Source: an uncultured Roseobacter sp.
Lineage (GTDB): Bacteria > Pseudomonadota > Alphaproteobacteria > Rhodobacterales > Rhodobacteraceae
Assembly: GCF_947491795.1 (NCBI RefSeq)
Contig: NZ_CANLKW010000002.1
Span: 1-45,000, forward strand
Direction of reading: 5' to 3'
Length of the DNA: 45,000 bases
Shown: positions 8,889-16,201 of the stretch, one piece after another
Position numbering within the stretch: the first letter of the stretch is position 1
Layout: the number at the start of each line of letters is the position of its first letter
Made by a program: the position numbers and the translations under genes
Notes under the pieces: model-generated
What the model saw: the letters and a program-made list of their open reading frames with translations, nothing else
Told to the model about the DNA's origin: nothing
Database searches by the model: none

Positions 8889-9587
8889 TCAGTTGCGCGG
8901 GCTTGTCCAGCTGCCCGGCAGGTCATCACGCCGAACGGAAGTCGGCGCTTTTATCTGCCCCAGCAGCCAGTTGGGACCAGCCATCAGTTTGCTGAGCACG
9001 GGGCTGTTGCGTACCTGTGCTTTGAATTTTTCGATCTGCATGACGTCTTCGATGCGGCGCTCAAGAAAGGCGCGGGTTGCCATGTGATCCGGGCTGTCAT
9101 CGCCCAGCCAGTACAGCACCGTAGCAGACCACACACCCCCGAGCGTCGCCCGTTTGGTGTACCAGTTCACATCGTCGGATCTGTCACCCAGCGTGGTCCA
9201 GATGGCATCCGCCGTTTCCCAGATCAGACGCGCACCATCGGCAGCATGCATCGGCAGGGCAAAGAGCGTCGTCCCCCGGCGCACGGCCTCTTTATCGTCC
9301 ACTGCCTCAAGCCGCAGCCAGACAGCCTCAGTGACCTTTTCACGGAATTTCATGCCTGACAGATCGGTTTCTGCCAGACGTTCCCGCATGGTCAGGTCGC
9401 CACGCCTGTGAAAAGCCATTGCCAGGTCGACAGCGCCGCGCGGGCAAACGGACCGTGCCACCTCTGCCGAAAGGTCCGCGTCACGGATTGCGGCCTGGAA
9501 TGTTGCCTCTGACCAACCGTCGAAAGGCACGTGCATCAGCGCTGCATCAAGCAGTTTCTCTCTGGCTGTTTCGCTGGATACGGTCAC
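8889..9587 (-). CDS. COQ9-family ubiquinone biosynthesis protein
   Basis: A 232-residue COQ9 protein, a lipid-binding partner in ubiquinone synthesis known from mitochondria and alphaproteobacteria and related in fold to TetR-type proteins. The family core is visible in ALPMHAADGARLIWETADAIW and SDDVNWYTKRATLGGVW, and the C-terminal amphipathic stretch (LLGQIKAPTSVRR) could touch the membrane. The start is the GTG at 9585-9587 behind AAGGGAG. The divergent neighbour is rpsU. The alphaproteobacterial protein is thought to help CoQ7-type hydroxylation; that role is transferred from the family, not seen here. Confidence 0.9.
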   Translation of the reverse strand: MTVSSETAREKLLDAALMHVPFDGWSEATFQAAIRDADLSAEVARSVCPRGAVDLAMAFHRRGDLTMRERLAETDLSGMKFREKVTEAVWLRLEAVDDKEAVRRGTTLFALPMHAADGARLIWETADAIWTTLGDRSDDVNWYTKRATLGGVWSATVLYWLGDDSPDHMATRAFLERRIEDVMQIEKFKAQVRNSPVLSKLMAGPNWLLGQIKAPTSVRRDDLPGSWTSPRN

Positions 9588-9620
9588 GGGCTGCTCCCTT
9601 TTCGATGCGCACTGTATGAC

Positions 9621-9649
9621 TGGACAATATAGTTCTTCCTTGCTATATG
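9621..9649 (+). promoter_or_regulatory. Likely housekeeping-sigma promoter of rpsU
   Basis: TGGACA (9621-9626) and TATATG (9644-9649) are separated by exactly 17 bases, about 55 bases before the rpsU start. This is close to the consensus for the primary sigma factor. It sits in the gap between divergent COQ9 and rpsU and points towards rpsU. Confidence 0.5.
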
Positions 9650-9701
9650 CCCACTTCCTGCAAATCCTTGCAACTCAACTTAGAAAGGTGGTGAAAACCA
9701 C

Positions 9702-9908
9702 ATGCAGGTTAGTGTTCGCGACAACAACGTCGATCAGGCCCTCCGGGCTCTGAAGAAAAAGCTCCAGCGTGAAGGTGTCTTCCGTGAAATGAAGCTCAAG
9801 CAGCATTTCGAGAAGCCGTCCGAGAAAAAAGCACGCGAGAAAGCTGAAGCGATCCGCCGTGCCCGTAAACTGGCACGCAAAAAAGCACAGCGCGAAGGGA
9901 TGCTCTGA
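9702..9908 (+). CDS. rpsU: 30S ribosomal protein S21
   Basis: A 68-residue very basic protein opening [20 protein letters not shown] and ending in an Arg/Lys-rich helix, the standard bS21 sequence of alphaproteobacteria. S21 joins the 30S subunit near the anti-Shine-Dalgarno end of 16S rRNA and helps initiation. The ribosome binding site is AAAGGTGG just upstream. A good promoter-like pair lies upstream and a strong hairpin terminator follows, so it is probably a single-gene transcript. Confidence 0.98.
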   Translation: MQVSVRDNNVDQALRALKKKLQREGVFREMKLKQHFEKPSEKKAREKAEAIRRARKLARKKAQREGML

Positions 9909-9940
9909 GCCTCTCTGCCGCTGGCAATGAATAGTCTGAG

Positions 9941-9973
9941 AAACCTCCGCCTCAACGGGCGGGGGTTTTTTTA
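9941..9973 (+). terminator. Rho-independent terminator of rpsU
   Basis: CCTCCGCC, a TCAAC loop and GGCGGGGG form an eight-pair GC-rich stem (one G-T pair) followed by seven T residues, about 35 bases after the rpsU stop. Confidence 0.9.
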
Positions 9974-10048
9974 ATGCCACAGGCCTGTTTCCGGACGATC
10001 CGCGCAAAGATAAGCGCGGCTGTACAGGACGAATAGAAGCTGGCTGCC

Positions 10049-11203
10049 TTAAGCCACTACTTTGCCGATCGATGGCTCGATAACCGGTCCACTTTCGGAG
10101 CTGTTCACGCGCCAGCCTGTCCATTCAAAGGTCATTTCTACGCCCCCCACAGAGGCGGTCCAGATGAACACCTCGTTGGCAATAGCGTTCAGAATGTCCA
10201 GCTGTGCCTGTGTGGCCGCTGCTTTCTTTGCCGCTTTGCCCTTACGATCTGCTACGCGCAGTTTCTTAGTCTGTTTGGCATATTTTTTACTTGCCTTACT
10301 GAGAACCTTCGGCAGCTTTTTCTGCGGCGGGTAGTATTGGCGGAACTTTGGTTTGTCCGCTCTGAACTCCTCAAACGACCGGACAACCTCGCCCAGTGCC
10401 GCATCTACACCCGCGTCGTCGTCTTCCTGTTCGGCCTGCAGCGTGTCGACCACATAGCTGGTCAGGTTGTCCGGAACAGTCAGATCCTCGGCATTCGCAA
10501 TCTGCGAATTCGTGCCATCAACAACTCTATCCCACAGGTATTTTCCATCGACTTTCCATCTGGGTTTCAGAGACTCTTCGCGAACCCGCATGGAAGCATC
10601 GAGACCCATTGTTTGCAGGATGATGTAGTGCTGAAGCTGGTGCGAATAGACGCCATGCGCTTTTTGTACGTAGTCTTCAAACAGATACCCTTCCTCGGAG
10701 ACGAGTTTGCGGAATGCGTGCTCCGGGACAAAGTCGGTGAGTATTACGCGCTTTCGCTCTTCCGGGTTCAGATTGCGTGCCAGAGCTTCTGACAATGTCT
10801 CACCCGCATCAGCCATCTCTGCCGCCAGCGCAGTCAGTGCCGCGCGCAGATTGTCACCGTCCATCAGGACAGCCTGCACGCGTTGGAAAAAATCCAGTAT
10901 TTCGTCTTTGTCGTCGAGGCCGCTGTCCGGGTTCCGGTCGAACGCTGCGTCCGCATAAACTATGGCGAGATCCTGATACCTTTGTACTACCAGCCCCTGC
11001 TGCCCGCGCGCCGGCGAGAATTCCGCTGCACGCCGCGACAGCGCACTCAACCGCAGTTGCGCGGGCGATGCATCTGCGAGGTCGTTCATACCGTCCAGCC
11101 TGCCCGACGGATCCACCCGCTCTGCCCCGGCGCGCGAAGTCGACGCGCGGCCGGGCTTACCGCCAGTGGGTGTGACCGTTTTCACAGCTGTTGTGGTGTG
11201 CAT
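10049..11203 (-). CDS. Orphan protein with eCIS-cargo-like N-terminus
   Basis: A 384-residue protein of unknown function. Residues 1-40 are Thr/Ser/Gly-rich and look disordered. Residues about 43-75 read ADASPAQLRLSALSRRAA followed by EFSP and ending VVQRY. This resembles the leader repeats (short ala-ser-pro/leu-gln segments ending in VxQR) in proteins encoded beside extracellular contractile injection systems. The middle (about 160-250) is soluble and mixed, with HGVYSHQLQHYII and KYLWDRVVDGT. Residues about 290-335 are strongly basic (Lys clusters) and the tail is a beta-rich segment. There is no signal peptide or membrane helix. No contractile-system gene is in the window, so it would be an orphan cargo or a relic. 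The upstream AGGG and ATG at 11201-11203 support the start. The resemblance is judged by eye; the function is unknown. Confidence 0.6.
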   Translation of the reverse strand: MHTTTAVKTVTPTGGKPGRASTSRAGAERVDPSGRLDGMNDLADASPAQLRLSALSRRAAEFSPARGQQGLVVQRYQDLAIVYADAAFDRNPDSGLDDKDEILDFFQRVQAVLMDGDNLRAALTALAAEMADAGETLSEALARNLNPEERKRVILTDFVPEHAFRKLVSEEGYLFEDYVQKAHGVYSHQLQHYIILQTMGLDASMRVREESLKPRWKVDGKYLWDRVVDGTNSQIANAEDLTVPDNLTSYVVDTLQAEQEDDDAGVDAALGEVVRSFEEFRADKPKFRQYYPPQKKLPKVLSKASKKYAKQTKKLRVADRKGKAAKKAAATQAQLDILNAIANEVFIWTASVGGVEMTFEWTGWRVNSSESGPVIEPSIGKVVA

Positions 11204-11269
11204 TCCGCGTACCCTGTCTTGCAGGCAGCCTAGCGCAGCGGTCGTTTTCTGTCACCCGTGATGAACATG

Positions 11270-11731
11270 TCAGTCGACCGGCAAAGCCGTCGTTTTGAAA
11301 ACGGTGCGCAACGCAAAACTGGACTGCATCTGGGCCACCCCTGGCAGTCGCGCCAGATACTGACGGTGTATCCGCGCAAAATCTTCGGTGTTTTCCGCGA
11401 CAACTTTCAGCAGATAGTCAGCGGAGCCCGCCATAAGATGGCATTCCAGCACGTCGGGAATGCGCGACACTGCCTTTTCAAACGCATCCAGGACCTCATC
11501 CGCCTGCGCCTGCAGGGTTATTTCCACAAAGACGGTGGTTGGAACGCCCATTTTGCGGGCATCCAGCAGGGCCACATAGTCTTTGATGTATTTTTCTTTT
11601 TCCAGCCGTTGTACCCGGCGGTGGCACGCCGACGGTGACAGATTCACCGTTTCACTCAGATCAGAGTTGGACATCCGCCCTGCGCGCTGCAGGGCCGCGA
11701 GAATCCGTTTATCGGTCGTATCCAGCGGCAT
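11270..11731 (-). CDS. Lrp/AsnC-family regulator, probably controlling ald
   Basis: A 153-residue regulator with an N-terminal winged helix-turn-helix (LDTTDKRILAALQRAGRMSN, then LSETVNLSPSACHRRVQRLE) and a C-terminal RAM ligand-binding domain (residues about 70-150, GSADYLLKVVAENTEDF). It is divergent from alanine dehydrogenase with about 140 bases between. That is the classic arrangement for AldR-type Lrp proteins that sense alanine or another amino acid and activate ald. It probably forms an octamer or dimer that binds sites in the shared gap. An inverted CTTCGAAG lies there at 11764-11771, but I cannot show that it is the operator. Confidence 0.92.
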   Translation of the reverse strand: MPLDTTDKRILAALQRAGRMSNSDLSETVNLSPSACHRRVQRLEKEKYIKDYVALLDARKMGVPTTVFVEITLQAQADEVLDAFEKAVSRIPDVLECHLMAGSADYLLKVVAENTEDFARIHRQYLARLPGVAQMQSSFALRTVFKTTALPVD

Positions 11732-11870
11732 AGTCGCAATTTCCTCCCGCCATTAGTACATTTCTTCGAAGACTATTCGGAGTTTATACGCTAACGCGAG
11801 TCAAAAATCGTGCCGGATTGCACCTTTCCGCCTGTATCCAGCGTACAGGTACGGATTTGGAGGAGATCCC

Positions 11871-12989
11871 ATGATTATTGGTTGCCCGAAAGAGATCAAA
11901 CCACAGGAATTCCGCGTCGGGATGACACCCAACGCGGCGCGCGAAGCTGTGGCGCACGGACATCAGGTGCTGATCGAAACACTGGCCGGCACCGGAGCTG
12001 GTTTTGAGGATACAGATTATGTCGATGCAGGCGCGGCAATTGCCGACACCGCTCAGGAGGTTTTTGCCCGCGCGGATATGATCGTTAAGGTCAAGGAGCC
12101 TCAGGCCGCAGAGCGCAAAATGCTGCGCGAAGGTCAGGTGCTCTTTACTTACCTGCACCTGGCGCCCGATCCTGAACAGACTCAAGATCTGCTGGCCTCA
12201 GGTGCGACCTGCATCGCCTATGAGACTGTGACAGACGACCGGGGTGGTCTGCCACTGCTGGCGCCCATGTCCGAGGTCGCAGGTCGTCTGGCGCCCCAGG
12301 TCGGTGCCTGGACGCTGCAAAAGGCCAATGGCGGTCGCGGTGTGCTGATGGGGGGCGTGCCTGGTGTTGGCCCGGCGCGCGTTGTGGTCATCGGCGGCGG
12401 CGTCGTGGGCACCCATGCGGCCCGGATCGCAGCCGGTATGGGCGCGGATGTCACTGTACTGGATCGATCGCTGGCCCGTTTGCGGTATCTGGACGATACA
12501 TTCGGTGCGCAATTCAAGACCAGCTATGCATCTGCAGGCAATACGCTTGAACTGGCGCAGGCCGCCGACATGATCATCGGCGCCGTTCTGATACCGGGTG
12601 CCGCCGCGCCCAAACTGATCAGCCGCGCACAGCTTGCAGAGCTAAAACCGGGTGCTGCACTTGTTGACGTCGCAATTGATCAGGGTGGGTGTTTTGAGAC
12701 ATCGCGCGCAACCACCCATCAGGACCCGGTCTATGACGTAGACGGCATCATGCACTATTGTGTGGCCAACATGCCTGGGGCCGTGGCGCGCACGTCTACG
12801 ATCGCGCTGGGAAATGCGACCATGCCCTTTATGCTGGCGCTGGCAGACAAAGGCTGGCGACAGGCCTGCCAGGACGATCCGCATCTGCTGAACGGGCTGA
12901 ATGTGCATGCTGGCAAGCTGACCTACTACGCGGTCGGCAAAGCTCTGGGCCTTGATGTTGTCTCGCCGTCACTGGCGATAAAGGGCTGA
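11871..12989 (+). CDS. ald: Alanine dehydrogenase
   Basis: A 372-residue NAD-dependent alanine dehydrogenase, which interconverts L-alanine and pyruvate plus ammonia in the cytoplasm. The sequence begins MIIGCPKEIKPQEFRVGMTP and carries KVKEPQ with the catalytic lysine, the YLHLAPD motif with its histidine, and the NAD-binding GGGVVGTHAARIAAGMGA segment. It ends in the normal family C-terminus. The strong ribosome binding site GGAGGAG lies about 8 bases before the ATG. The divergent Lrp-type gene probably controls it. Its 3' end overlaps the convergent LysR gene by 21 bases. Confidence 0.97.
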   Translation: MIIGCPKEIKPQEFRVGMTPNAAREAVAHGHQVLIETLAGTGAGFEDTDYVDAGAAIADTAQEVFARADMIVKVKEPQAAERKMLREGQVLFTYLHLAPDPEQTQDLLASGATCIAYETVTDDRGGLPLLAPMSEVAGRLAPQVGAWTLQKANGGRGVLMGGVPGVGPARVVVIGGGVVGTHAARIAAGMGADVTVLDRSLARLRYLDDTFGAQFKTSYASAGNTLELAQAADMIIGAVLIPGAAAPKLISRAQLAELKPGAALVDVAIDQGGCFETSRATTHQDPVYDVDGIMHYCVANMPGAVARTSTIALGNATMPFMLALADKGWRQACQDDPHLLNGLNVHAGKLTYYAVGKALGLDVVSPSLAIKG

Positions 12990-13877
12990 GGTATCGTACA
13001 TCGGGCTGCGTCCTTCAAAGAGAGGGCGCAGCCGGTTGATCCTGGTCGCGGCAAATTCCGTAAACGTAACAACCCTGCGGGTGCGGCGCAGATCCGCATG
13101 CGTCAGTATCCAGACCGGGCGGTACGGCAGCAGCGGCAGGCGGCCCAGCCGCTCCATCTCCGGCTCGGCATCTCCCAGAAAACAGGGGATACGGGTGGCA
13201 CCGATACCCGCTCTCACACCTGCGAGGGCGGCGTACATATCATCCACCGTCAGCCTGACACGCCGCTCTGGCCAGGCCTCCTTCAGCACGTCCGGGGGCC
13301 CGGGCCAATGGGCAAACCGGATCCAGTCCAGCGGCAGTGAAGGGTCATCGCGCAATCGCGCTGCCTGCTGTCTGTTTATATAGACTGCTGCCGCCTGTTC
13401 AGTCACCCGCCGGCCCACAAGGGTATCCCCGGGCGTCTCAGAAATCCGAAAGGCGACGTCTGCCTCAAGCGCGGTCAGATTGAGCTCGCGGTTGGCTGCG
13501 ATCACGTTCAGGTCGATATCCGGATACAGGTTCCCAAAATCCTGCAGCACCGGTGCCAGCACGCGTTCGACCATCAGCTGCGGCGCTGTGATGGTGAGCG
13601 ACCCGCTTAACTGCTGGTCCCGCGCGCTCAGGCTGCGGCTCAGCTCATGCCCGGCGGTTTCCATGCGCTCGGCAGCACGCGCCGCCTCCCGTCCCGCATC
13701 GGTGGGGCTGTAACCGCCGGGCAGCCGGTCAAACAGGCGCGCACCCATAGCCTGCTCGGCTGCGGATATGCGGCGGGACACGGTGGCATGGTTCACCCTG
13801 AGAGCGCGTGCGGCACCACTCAGCCCGCCATGGCGCACACACTCAAGAACGTACCTCAGATCATCCCAGTTCGTCAT
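12969..13877 (-). CDS. LysR-family transcriptional regulator
   Basis: A 302-residue LysR-type regulator. The N-terminal helix-turn-helix is clear (WDDLRYVLECVRHGGLSGAA, then RALRVNHATVSRRI), and a substrate-binding domain follows from about residue 90. The start is taken as the ATG at 13875-13877 (MTNWDD); an ATG nine bases upstream is equally possible, and neither has a strong ribosome binding site. The divergent neighbour is a DUF1330 gene, which it may regulate because LysR proteins often control the adjacent divergent gene. The 3' end overlaps ald tail to tail. The effector is unknown. Confidence 0.9.
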   Translation of the reverse strand: MTNWDDLRYVLECVRHGGLSGAARALRVNHATVSRRISAAEQAMGARLFDRLPGGYSPTDAGREAARAAERMETAGHELSRSLSARDQQLSGSLTITAPQLMVERVLAPVLQDFGNLYPDIDLNVIAANRELNLTALEADVAFRISETPGDTLVGRRVTEQAAAVYINRQQAARLRDDPSLPLDWIRFAHWPGPPDVLKEAWPERRVRLTVDDMYAALAGVRAGIGATRIPCFLGDAEPEMERLGRLPLLPYRPVWILTHADLRRTRRVVTFTEFAATRINRLRPLFEGRSPMYDTSALYRQ

Positions 13878-13978
13878 GCCGATCATTATTGCACAGCCTG
13901 TTTGCAATGTTGAACGGTTTTTGCACAGCACAGGTACTCCTAAATTCAGGGGGTACTCAAACAGGGAGAAACTTTCCA

Positions 13979-14260
13979 ATGACCACACATGCAGTTGCAA
14001 CACTTCACCTCAAAGACCCCGAAGCAATGGCCGCGTACCGCGAAAAAGCGGGGGCCGCGCTGGCACGACACGGCGGAGCAATCGTTCAGGCCTCAACAGA
14101 TCTGACGACCATCGAAGGGGATGCCGCCCTGCCCGACGGGATCGCGGTTCTGAGCTTTCCTGACCGTGAGGCTGCTTACGCCTGGATCAACGATCCGGAT
14201 CTGACAGAGACACATGCGCTGCGCACGACCGGCGCGAAAACTCAGATTACGCTGCTGTAA
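13979..14260 (+). CDS. DUF1330 family protein
   Basis: A 93-residue protein of the DUF1330 family, small ferredoxin-like dimeric alpha/beta-barrel proteins of uncertain function. Typical features are an N-terminal HAVATLHLKDPEAMAAYREK segment and a central AVLSFPDREAAYAWINDPD segment. The start at 13979 has GGGAGAAA about 10 bases upstream. It lies divergent from the LysR regulator and is followed by a strong bidirectional terminator. Confidence 0.85.
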   Translation: MTTHAVATLHLKDPEAMAAYREKAGAALARHGGAIVQASTDLTTIEGDAALPDGIAVLSFPDREAAYAWINDPDLTETHALRTTGAKTQITLL

Positions 14261-14332
14261 TGTCTTTGGCCCTCTGCCCCGCTTACTGGCGGGCCTGAAC
14301 CAGGGCGCCCGGATGCCCGAGATACCAAATGC

Positions 14333-14369
14333 AAAAGAGGCCCGCAGTTTTGTACTGCGGGCCTCTTTT
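14333..14369. terminator. Bidirectional terminator between DUF1330 and mscL
   Basis: A perfect 16-base inverted repeat (AAAAGAGGCCCGCAGT and its complement) around a five-base loop, with T runs on both ends. It can terminate the plus-strand DUF1330 transcript and the minus-strand mscL transcript. Confidence 0.95.
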
Positions 14370-14387
14370 GTTCAACCTGGCGGCTGA

Positions 14388-14816
14388 TCAGTCTTTTTTC
14401 GCAAGCGCGTCGCGGATTTCCAGCAGAACGTCAAGCTCGCTGGGGCCCTTGGGCTCTTCCGGTGCTGCTTCCTGTTCTTCTTCAGCGGCGTCTTTGATCC
14501 GGTTGACCATTTTCACCAGCATGAAAACCACAAAGGCCACGATGAGGAAGTTAATGATCGCCATCACAAACTTGCCCACAGCGAACACCGGCACACCGGC
14601 TTCTGTTGCGGCCTCGATGGACGCGAATGTGTCCTCTCCCATCACGTAGAACCAGCCAGAGAAATCGATCCCGCCGGTAAACAGCGCAATGATCGGGTTG
14701 ATCAGGTCGCCCACCAGCGACGTGACAATCGCGGTAAAGGCCGCGCCGATGATGATACCAACGGCCATGTCCATGACATTGCCCTTGGCAATAAAGTCTT
14801 TAAATTCGTTCAGCAT
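14388..14816 (-). CDS. mscL: Large-conductance mechanosensitive channel
   Basis: A 142-residue MscL, the homopentameric inner-membrane channel that opens under high membrane tension and releases solutes during osmotic downshock. It has the N-terminal amphipathic [20 protein letters not shown] segment, first membrane helix ([19 protein letters not shown]), a periplasmic loop, second helix ([19 protein letters not shown]) and an acidic/charged C-terminal bundle. The start at 14814-14816 has GAGGGACA upstream; a longer open frame to 14882 is not family-like. Length matches the family. Confidence 0.96.
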   Translation of the reverse strand: MLNEFKDFIAKGNVMDMAVGIIIGAAFTAIVTSLVGDLINPIIALFTGGIDFSGWFYVMGEDTFASIEAATEAGVPVFAVGKFVMAIINFLIVAFVVFMLVKMVNRIKDAAEEEQEAAPEEPKGPSELDVLLEIRDALAKKD

Positions 14817-14963
14817 TACTGTCCCTCGCACAAGTTGCAGGCCCGCAGTTTGCTGCAGTGCCCCCTGTGCGCGTGTTAACACATTACTGCGCGCTTACGA
14901 GACTGTTTTTGCGGGGAAAGGTACCTAGTTTTACCCCATACACACTTTAAAGGAGATACGCCT

Positions 14964-15668
14964 GTGGCTGATCTGTCCGCTTTCCCGATTAATGACAAAT
15001 GGCCGGCCAGTGATCCGTCCGTTCTGCAGCTCTATTCTTTTCCGACACCAAACGGTGTCAAAGTCTCTATTGCACTAGAAGAAATGGGCATTCCCTATGA
15101 GGCTCATACGGTGACCCTGTCGGATGCGGACGTCAAAAGCCCCGAGTTTCTGTCCCTGAACCCCAACAACAAAATCCCCGCGATCATCGATCCCGATGGC
15201 CCCGGCGGAGAACCGCTGAAACTCTTCGAAAGCGGCGCAATCCTGATCTATCTGGCAGAGAAGTCAGGCAAGCTGCTGGGGAAGAATGCTGCTGAAAAAG
15301 CGCATATCATTCAATGGGTGATGTTCCAGATGGGCGGCCTTGGCCCGATGCTGGGCCAGCTCGGTTTTTTCTACAAATTCGCCGGATCTCAGTATGAGGA
15401 TAAGCGACCGCAGGAACGCTATATCAACGAAGCGAAACGCCTCTTAAGCGTTCTTGATGGCGCTCTTGAGGGCAAGGAGTGGATCGCGGGCGATTTCTCT
15501 ATTGCGGATATCGCGCTTGCCCCCTGGGTTAACGCCCTGGACTTTTATGGTGCCAAAGAAGTTGTGGGCTACGAGAGCTACAAAAACGTCGTGGGTTACC
15601 GGGATCGTTTCTACGCCCGTCCGGCCGTCGACAAGGCCAAAAACATCCCACCCCGTACACCGGCCTGA
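14964..15668 (+). CDS. Glutathione S-transferase, Nu class (YfcG/YghU-like)
   Basis: A 234-residue GST with an N-terminal thioredoxin-like domain (LQLYSFPTPNGVKVSIALEE, then NKIPAII and the glutathione-binding ES in LFESGAILIYLAE). The C-terminal helical domain carries the N-capping motif FSIADIALAPWV. The SFPTPNGVK start is like the Nu-class enzymes YfcG and YghU, which have disulfide reductase activity with two glutathiones. The start is the GTG at 14964 behind AAAGGAGA. A bidirectional terminator follows. The physiological substrate is unknown. Confidence 0.9.
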   Translation: MADLSAFPINDKWPASDPSVLQLYSFPTPNGVKVSIALEEMGIPYEAHTVTLSDADVKSPEFLSLNPNNKIPAIIDPDGPGGEPLKLFESGAILIYLAEKSGKLLGKNAAEKAHIIQWVMFQMGGLGPMLGQLGFFYKFAGSQYEDKRPQERYINEAKRLLSVLDGALEGKEWIAGDFSIADIALAPWVNALDFYGAKEVVGYESYKNVVGYRDRFYARPAVDKAKNIPPRTPA

Positions 15669-15672
15669 AAAC

Positions 15673-15705
15673 AACAAACGGCGGGCACCAGGCCCGCCGT
15701 TTGTT
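15673..15705. terminator. Terminator between GST and YtoQ genes
   Basis: ACAAACGGCGGGC, an ACCA loop and GCCCGCCGTTTGT form a nearly perfect 13-pair stem followed by TTC. It lies between convergent genes and probably serves both. Confidence 0.9.
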
Positions 15706-15723
15706 CTTCCTGTCAGAGGTTTT

Positions 15724-16173
15724 TCAGCCCGGCAGTTTTCCCGTCAGAACGTATTTCAGGATCTCGACAACCTGACGCGGTTCCTCTGCAACAGCGAGTG
15801 CCGCCGCATCCACTTCTTTGAGCGGGTGTGCGTGCTCTGGCCCGTGCAGGATAATCAGGGATTTGCCAAGTGCCGAGGCATAGCCTGCATCAAACGCGGC
15901 ATTCCACTGTTTATATTTCTCGCCAAAGCGCACAACGACCACATCTGCATCGGCAATGCCTTTGCGCGTCCGGATGGCGTTGACCATCGCACCCTTGTGG
16001 TCATGCCAGTATTTGTTTTCCTCGGCGCCGAGGATGGCCACACCGCAGTCATCGCTTGCGTCATGGTCCGTCACAGGGCTGTCAAAGCTGACATCTAGGG
16101 CTGACGCGCCCTCAATGATCTGTTCGCGCCAGTCTGTGTGGATTTCGCCGGAGAGGTATACTTTGAGTGTCAT
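15724..16173 (-). CDS. YtoQ family protein
   Basis: A 149-residue protein opening MTLKVYLSGEIHTDWREQI, the hallmark of YtoQ proteins, related to nucleoside 2-deoxyribosyltransferase-like folds. Other family marks are SPVTDHDASDDCG, EENKYWHDHKGA and QWNAAFDAGYA. No reaction is firmly established for the family. The start has AAAGGACA upstream. It lies 28 bases downstream of pheT on the same strand, so the two are probably co-transcribed. Confidence 0.92.
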   Translation of the reverse strand: MTLKVYLSGEIHTDWREQIIEGASALDVSFDSPVTDHDASDDCGVAILGAEENKYWHDHKGAMVNAIRTRKGIADADVVVVRFGEKYKQWNAAFDAGYASALGKSLIILHGPEHAHPLKEVDAAALAVAEEPRQVVEILKYVLTGKLPG

Positions 16174-16201
16174 GTCACTGTCCTTTCAGAGGCCGGAGCG
16201 A

